DNA of 9,152 bases from Kiloniellales bacterium (GTDB taxonomy: Bacteria; Pseudomonadota; Alphaproteobacteria; Kiloniellales; JAKSDN01), in contig JAKSDN010000575.1 in the NCBI GenBank assembly GCA_022360075.1, positions 1 through 9,152 of the forward strand, written 5' to 3'. Below, one piece after another: positions 5,855 to 9,152 of this stretch; position 1 is the first letter of the stretch; each line of letters begins with the position of its first letter. A program made the position numbers and the translations under genes. The notes beneath the pieces were generated by a model. That model searched no databases. It saw only the letters and a list, made by a program, of their open reading frames with translations, and had not been told where the DNA came from.

Positions 5855-6721
5855 TTACCCGGCCGCGACGCCGCCCGCGTCCGGTAGTTGGCCCCGGAGA
5901 TAGGCGCTCGGCGTGCAGCCGGCGAAGGCTCGGAAGTCCCGGTTGAAGTGCGCCTGATCGTAGTAGCCGCAGTCTTGGGCCAGCGCGGAGAGGGAGCAGG
6001 GCCCTCTGTCAAGTGCTGTGGTCGCGCGCTTGAAGCGCAGCACCCGTGCAAGAGCCTTGGGTGGCAGGCCTATTTGGGCGTGGAATTGCTGCGTCAGATG
6101 CTTGCGGCTCCAGCCCAGCTCGCGGGCGAGACCCGAGACGTCTTGACGTCCGGCGCTTTCGCGCAGCCTGTGCCAGGCCCAGGCGATGCCGGGTGTGAGG
6201 CCGTTGGCTTCGTGAAGACGCGATGCGAGAAAACGCTCAAGCAGATCGAGGCGCCGCGTCCAGTCGGGCGTTTCGGCCAGCCGGGCAGTCAGGCGCTCGG
6301 CTTGGGGCCCGAGCAGATCGTCGAGCTGGACCACCCGGTTGGTCAGCTCCCGCAAGGGCCGGCCGAGCAGGCGGATGGCACCCAATGGCGTGAGATTGAC
6401 CTGAAGCCCGTGCTGCGCGCGCCTATACTCGGTGCGCGCGTAGCCGTCGTGCAGACCCGCAAGGAAGCTGCAATGGCGTTCCCAGCGGTTGCGGGCCTGC
6501 GGGGCCTCGATGTCGATCGATGGGCCGAGGCTGATGATCAGCGGCAGGCCGGCGATGGGCACCTGCAGCCGGCGCAGCGGCCGCGTCGCGTGCTCGCGGT
6601 AACCCTGGAGATCGGTGACGTAGGGCGCGAGCGGCGCGGCCGGCGGCCGGGAGACCATTTCCCAGCGGTGATGTGTGTCGCGGTGGCGGGCGGTGCGCAG
6701 CGGTTGCGGCTCGGCGGTCAT
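5855..6721 (-). CDS. AraC-family transcriptional regulator
   Basis: 288 residues from ATG 6719-6721. The C-terminal third holds the double helix-turn-helix of AraC/XylS proteins: DVSGLARELGWSRKHLTQQF, then LRFKRATTAL, then SLSALAQDCGYYDQAHFNRD and FRAFAGCTPSAY, the classic second-helix signature. The N-terminal part (RWEMVSRPPAAPLAPYV, later LPLIISLGPSIDI) resembles the ligand-sensing domain of the AraC subgroup with a DUF6597-like N-domain; that link is from memory. The frame remains open for 54 more codons upstream, but that stretch runs into the intergenic repeat and encodes repeat-derived sequence, so I reject the longer start. No good ribosome-binding site is seen before 6721, so the start could shift slightly (ATG 6657 is the next). 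The gene probably controls itself and the VOC gene that follows. Confidence 0.88.
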   Translation of the reverse strand: MTAEPQPLRTARHRDTHHRWEMVSRPPAAPLAPYVTDLQGYREHATRPLRRLQVPIAGLPLIISLGPSIDIEAPQARNRWERHCSFLAGLHDGYARTEYRRAQHGLQVNLTPLGAIRLLGRPLRELTNRVVQLDDLLGPQAERLTARLAETPDWTRRLDLLERFLASRLHEANGLTPGIAWAWHRLRESAGRQDVSGLARELGWSRKHLTQQFHAQIGLPPKALARVLRFKRATTALDRGPCSLSALAQDCGYYDQAHFNRDFRAFAGCTPSAYLRGQLPDAGGVAAG

Positions 6722-6812
6722 GGGGAGGTAGCCTAACGCTTCGCGGTTCGCCGGGCTATCGCGGCGGATGTACCGGAAGTGTGGAGGACAAAGCCATGCT
6801 GCGAGTAGCCTA

Positions 6813-6962
6813 CCTTTTCGGCGCTTCGCGCCAGCCCCCCACCCGGCGCTTCGCGCCGACCTCCCCCTCGAGGGGGGAGGCAATCCGATGAAGCCAGGTC
6901 CTTGATTTCCCTCCCCCCTCGAGGGGGAGGGTTAGGGTGGGGGGCGTCCGCGCAGCGGACAA
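6813..6962 (-). repeat. 150-bp compound palindromic intergenic repeat, copy 2 (inverted)
   Basis: The reverse complement of this segment aligns end to end with 1186-1335. It shares both C-rich/G-rich hairpins (both with TCGA loops here), the GTCCGC/GCGGAC stem (loop TGC) and the GGCGC/GCGCC stem (loop GAA). Linker sequences between hairpins differ most. The outer ends are sharp at both copies, which marks the unit boundaries. Confidence 0.85.
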
Positions 6963-6999
6963 TACGAAAGCTCGTTTGTCTGAGCTGGGCTGTGCTGGA

Positions 7000-7082
7000 G
7001 TCATCCCGGCAATCCATCGAGGTCCGAGTCTCGGGCCCAAATGGACTGCCCCGGGTCTATGGGGGTCAAGCCCGAGGGTGAC
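7000..7082 (+). repeat. About 83-bp palindromic intergenic repeat, copy B (degenerate)
   Basis: It shares GTCAT, the centre GAGGTCCGAGTC and the end GGGTCAAGCCCGAGGGTGAC with copy A at 5225-5307, in the same orientation. About a dozen bases of the left arm (the CTTGACCCGG part) are missing, and the middle has extra bases, so its palindrome is damaged. It lies 37 bases from copy 2 of the 150-bp repeat. Confidence 0.72.
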
Positions 7083-7141
7083 ATCCAGAGAGTGGGGAGA
7101 GCTCGGTGTGATCGGACTTCGGACACGGCCTCCACCGCCGC

Positions 7142-7960
7142 TCAATCCCGCGCCCGCACCCCGCTCTCCTCGCCCTTCTCCAGATAGGCCTTGAGCCGAT
7201 TGCCGAGCAGGTCGCCCAGTCCGCCGCCGAAGATCTCCTGGTGCTCGGCCGTGAAGCTGCCGACGGCGCGCACGGAAAAGGCGATGCGGGTCGCCTTGGC
7301 ATCCGAGTCGCTGAGATCGAAGGTGGTGCGCGCGAAGATGGCTGGGCGCATGCCCATGCGGCCCTCCAGGACCAGCAGGCGGTCGCGCCGGACTTCCTGG
7401 ACGGTGCCCCAGACCGCGCCGTCGCCGCCGCGCGTGACCTCCTTCATGAGCCCGCCGGGGCGGGCCTCGAGGATCATGTCGGTGGCCGCGTCAGCGTTTT
7501 GGAGGTAGGGCGCGCCCCACCATAGGCCGATGTCGTCGGTCAGCGCCCGGAACACGCGGGCGGGCGGCGCCTTGATCTCGACCTCCTGCTCGATCTCCAG
7601 TGTGGTCAGGTCGCTGGGAGGAACGCTGCGCTGGTCCATGGCCGGACTCCTTCGGTCGGTTTCGACAAGTCGCTTGAGCCGCCCGAGGCGGCCCGCCCAG
7701 AGCACCTCGTAGTGGCGGTACCAGTCCTCGTAGGCGGCGCGCAGGGGCTCGGCGTTCAGATGGTTGAGCCGCTCCCGCCCCCGGCTCTCGGCGCTCACGA
7801 GCTCGGCCTGCTTGAGGACGCGGATGTGGCTCATCACCTGGAAGCGGCTGAGCGATGCGAAGCGGGCGCAGAGCTCGCCCGTGGTGCGCGGCCCGTCGCG
7901 CAGGACGTCGAGCATCTCGCGCCGGACCGGCTCCGCCAGGGCTTTGAAGGTCAGTTCCAT
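7142..7960 (-). CDS. ArsR-type HTH regulator fused to an SRPBCC (AHSA1-like) domain
   Basis: 272 residues in one frame. Residues 1 to about 95 are an ArsR/SmtB-type winged helix: LAEPVRREMLDVLRDGP, TTGELCARF, a recognition helix near SRFQVMSHIRVLKQAELV, and GRERLNHLNAEPL in the wing and following turn. The ArsR metal motif (ELCVCD) is absent, so it probably senses something other than metal. Residues about 118-265 are an SRPBCC/AHSA1 fold (EIEQEVEIKAPPARVFRALTDD then WWGAPY; later GGGLGDLLGNRLKAYLEKG), a hydrophobic-ligand pocket family. These are more often two adjacent genes, with fused forms also known. An internal ATG (Met108, 7637-7639) has its own GGAG at 7647-7650, so a free SRPBCC product may also be made. 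I chose ATG 7960 because the longer GTG start at 7996 lies inside the operator-like palindrome. The start has no clear ribosome-binding site. Confidence 0.88.
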   Translation of the reverse strand: MELTFKALAEPVRREMLDVLRDGPRTTGELCARFASLSRFQVMSHIRVLKQAELVSAESRGRERLNHLNAEPLRAAYEDWYRHYEVLWAGRLGRLKRLVETDRRSPAMDQRSVPPSDLTTLEIEQEVEIKAPPARVFRALTDDIGLWWGAPYLQNADAATDMILEARPGGLMKEVTRGGDGAVWGTVQEVRRDRLLVLEGRMGMRPAIFARTTFDLSDSDAKATRIAFSVRAVGSFTAEHQEIFGGGLGDLLGNRLKAYLEKGEESGVRARD

Positions 7961-7963
7961 CGA

Positions 7964-8013
7964 GAGGTTTGTTCTAATATGTGTGAATAGTCGCACATAT
8001 TAGAACAAACCTC
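7964..8013. promoter_or_regulatory. 50-bp AT-rich palindrome, probable operator of the ArsR-SRPBCC gene
   Basis: The left arm GAGGTTTGTTCTAATATGTG (7964-7983) is the exact reverse complement of 7994-8013. The 10-base centre pairs partly, giving 25-base arms with two mismatches. It ends 3 bases before the ATG at 7960. G+C is 36 percent (18 of 50) in a GC-rich window. ArsR-family dimers bind AT-rich dyads at their own promoters, so self-repression is the likely role. A loose minus-strand promoter, TTGAGG (8010-8015) with 17 bases to GACTAT (7987-7992), would put the -10 at the dyad centre. With no T-run after it, a terminator for the upstream thioesterase gene is less likely. Confidence 0.7.
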
Positions 8014-8063
8014 AATAAAGAGTGTGGATTAGTGAACTTGTTGAAGGCTGGGGGCGTGGGCGG

Positions 8064-8489
8064 CTAGATCGGCATGCCCTTCGGATCGCCGCTGGCGCCG
8101 CGATAGCGGAAGACGCCTTCGCCCTGGCCGATCAGGCGGCCGTCCTGGTCGTGCACTTCGGCCCTGGAGAAGAAGATCCGCTGGCCGCCGCCGGTCTTGC
8201 GACCGACCGCGGTGAGCCGGGCGCCGGCCTCGACCGTGCCGACGAAGTGGCTGTTCAGGGAGAGCGTGAAGGCGCGGCGCACCCGGCCGGGCGCGGCGCA
8301 ATAGGTGCCGGCGTAGCCGCAGACCGAATCGAGCAGCGTGGTCAGGACGCCGCCGTGCAGCACGCCGCTGCGGTTCATGTGTTTTTCGGTCACCGCCAGG
8401 GTGACCTCGGCGTAGTCCGCGCGCCAGGTCGCGAGCTCGTAGCCGATCAGATCGGCGAAGGCGCCGCGCCGGTACAGTGGATCGTTCAT
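8064..8489 (-). CDS. PaaI-family hotdog-fold thioesterase
   Basis: 141 residues, typical for single-domain hotdog thioesterases, which hydrolyse acyl-CoA thioesters. The signature is intact: Asn39, then VLHGGVLTTLLDSV (43-56) with His45-Gly-Gly and Asp54. The 9-residue distance from His to Asp matches E. coli PaaI (His52, Asp61). The rest (SLNSHFVGTVEAGARLTAVGRKTGGGQRIFF and the ending GEGVFRYRG) fits the central strands of the fold. I chose ATG 8489 because GGGGAAG lies 5 bases upstream and the family starts here; the frame stays open to 8810 but that part overlaps the imuA promoter and gene. Divergent from imuA across 144 bases. Substrate unknown; a phenylacetyl-CoA role should not be assumed without paa genes nearby. 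Confidence 0.92.
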   Translation of the reverse strand: MNDPLYRRGAFADLIGYELATWRADYAEVTLAVTEKHMNRSGVLHGGVLTTLLDSVCGYAGTYCAAPGRVRRAFTLSLNSHFVGTVEAGARLTAVGRKTGGGQRIFFSRAEVHDQDGRLIGQGEGVFRYRGASGDPKGMPI

Positions 8490-8557
8490 GGCCACTTCCC
8501 CGCCTCGCTCGCGCGAGACTGCCGAGCGGCGCGGGGGCTGTCCAGCCGTTCCTCGGC

Positions 8558-8586
8558 TTGACTCCGCTGCGGACTCGGAATAGAAC
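8558..8586 (+). promoter_or_regulatory. Sigma-70 promoter of imuA
   Basis: TTGACT (8558-8563) and TAGAAC (8581-8586) are separated by exactly 17 bases. The -35 matches five of six consensus positions. The -10 overlaps the first half of the LexA box, so LexA binding would block polymerase. Transcription would start near 8593, leaving a leader of about 40 bases. Confidence 0.75.
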
Positions 8587-8597
8587 AAAAAGCGAAC
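8583..8597 (+). promoter_or_regulatory. LexA (SOS) box, GAAC-N7-GAAC
   Basis: GAAC at 8583-8586 and GAAC at 8594-8597 are separated by seven bases (AAAAAGC). This is the direct-repeat SOS box of Alphaproteobacteria, unlike the CTG-N10-CAG type of E. coli. It lies 37 bases before imuA, a well-established SOS mutagenesis gene, and overlaps the promoter -10. Confidence 0.9.
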
Positions 8598-8633
8598 ATT
8601 GCTTTTGTCATATGAACATCCGCTTGTTTTCCA

Positions 8634-9152
8634 ATGCTTGAAACGAGAGCCGCCAAGCCCCCTTCGCCCCAGACTCTCCAGGACCTGCGCGCGCGGCTGC
8701 GCGTGCTCGAGCGCGGCGAGGGGAGGGGACCGCTCAAGGTCCTGCCGCTCGGGCCGGCGACGCTCGATGCCCATCTGCCGGGCGGCGGACTGCCGCTCGC
8801 CGGCCTGCACGAGATCGCCGGCGAGCGGGCTGAGTGGGACGACGGCGCGGCGGCCGGCTTCACCCTGGCCCTGCTGACCAAGCTCGCGGCCGCTCTGCCC
8901 GGACCGATCCTCTGGGTCGCGTCGCGGCTCGATCTCTACGCGCCCGGCCTGTGCGGCTTCGGTCTCGCGCCGCAGCGTCTGCTGCTGACCCGCGCCGGGG
9001 GCGATGCCGAGGTCTTCTGGGCCCTCGAGGAGGGCCTGCGGTCCGGCGCGCTGGCCGCCGTGGTCGGCGAGGTCGGTGATCTCGAGCGCACCGCGAGCCG
9101 GCGCCTGCAGCTCGCGGCCGAGGCCGCCGAGCGGCCCTGCCTGCTCTTGCGC
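8634..9152 (+). CDS. imuA: ImuA, SOS mutagenesis protein, N-terminal part (3' end outside window)
   Basis: The frame is open for 173 codons to the window edge. ImuA is a RecA-like accessory protein that acts with ImuB and the polymerase DnaE2 in SOS-induced translesion synthesis and mutagenesis. Family segments are seen in order: LPGGGLPLAGLHEIAG (48-63), GPILWV then LYAPGLCGFGLAPQRLLLTRA, the EEGLRSGALAAVVGEV segment, and SRRLQLAAEAAERPCLLLR at the edge. The Walker A GKT of true RecA is absent, as is usual for ImuA. ATG 8634 has no clear ribosome-binding site but is the first start after the promoter and LexA box, and the reading frame is conserved from there. Expected neighbours to the right are imuB and dnaE2. 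The divergent thioesterase gene is unrelated in function. Confidence 0.92.
   Translation, partial: MLETRAAKPPSPQTLQDLRARLRVLERGEGRGPLKVLPLGPATLDAHLPGGGLPLAGLHEIAGERAEWDDGAAAGFTLALLTKLAAALPGPILWVASRLDLYAPGLCGFGLAPQRLLLTRAGGDAEVFWALEEGLRSGALAAVVGEVGDLERTASRRLQLAAEAAERPCLLLR

Larger units (their letters stand above)
6722..7141. other. Repeat-filled intergenic region upstream of the AraC gene
   Basis: This is 420 bases without a supportable gene. It holds the inverted copy of the 150-bp repeat (6813-6962) and a copy of the shorter repeat (7000-7082). The remaining 6722-6812 must hold the AraC promoter, but no convincing hexamer pair was found. Frames crossing it yield proline/glycine-rich strings that copy those from 1186-1335 and are artefacts. 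Confidence 0.7.

Noticed and set aside
6722..6883. 54-codon upstream extension of the AraC gene
   Set aside because: The added residues come from the intergenic repeat; the AraC N-domain begins after ATG 6721.
7961..7996. GTG start 12 codons upstream of the ArsR-SRPBCC ATG
   Set aside because: It would lie inside the palindrome, adds residues not typical of ArsR N-termini and has no ribosome-binding site.
8614..8628. Possible second LexA half-site (GAAC at 8614-8617)
   Set aside because: Seven bases later the sequence is TTGT or TGTT, not GAAC, so it does not fit the direct-repeat box.
1..9152. CRISPR array, tRNA/rRNA genes, insertion sequence with transposase, prophage or toxin-antitoxin pair
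   Set aside because: No regularly spaced repeats, tRNA-like or rRNA-like sequence, or transposase, integrase or toxin motifs were seen in any frame.

Overview
The window is GC-rich chromosomal DNA with densely packed genes on both strands. It has a GAAC-N7-GAAC (alphaproteobacterial-type) LexA box in front of imuA, and two families of GC-rich palindromic intergenic repeats of a kind common in Alphaproteobacteria. These points suggest an alphaproteobacterium, possibly of the Rhodospirillales type. The phylum is inferred from motifs, not from a search.

Layout, left to right. (1) 1-1089, plus: the C-terminal part of thiM, then thiE, a thiamine salvage/synthesis pair. (2) 1090-1412: intergenic, with copy 1 of a 150-bp compound palindromic repeat. 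(3) 1413-2540, minus: a patatin-like phospholipase. (4) 2692-3868: a divergent metal-response pair. A short CDF-type cation transporter (minus) and a MerR-family sensor (plus) share an intergenic operator that sits in a 19-bp promoter spacer, the hallmark of MerR control. (5) 3909-5163, plus: an enoyl-CoA hydratase/isomerase-family gene, then a GNAT acetyltransferase whose expected reading frame is broken by an in-frame TGA at codon 10. (6) 5164-5366: intergenic, with a second repeat family. (7) 5367-6721, minus: an AraC-family regulator followed by a VOC (glyoxalase-fold) protein. (8) 6722-7141: intergenic, with copy 2 of the 150-bp repeat (inverted relative to copy 1) and a second copy of the shorter repeat. 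(9) 7142-7960, minus: an ArsR-type HTH fused to an SRPBCC/AHSA1 domain, preceded by an AT-rich 50-bp palindrome that is probably its operator. (10) 8064-8489, minus: a PaaI-type hotdog thioesterase. (11) 8634-9152, plus: the N-terminal part of imuA, with a strong promoter whose -10 hexamer overlaps the LexA box.

Most genes are ordinary accessory or housekeeping functions in short transcription units. I see no wholly new system. The points most worth a second look are: the metal-exporter/sensor pair, with an unusual CDF metal site and a missing C-terminal domain; the ArsR-SRPBCC fusion, with its large operator-like palindrome and an internal ribosome-binding site; the crotonase-family protein lacking one of the two catalytic glutamates; the nonsense codon in the GNAT gene; and the inverted pair of 150-bp repeats.
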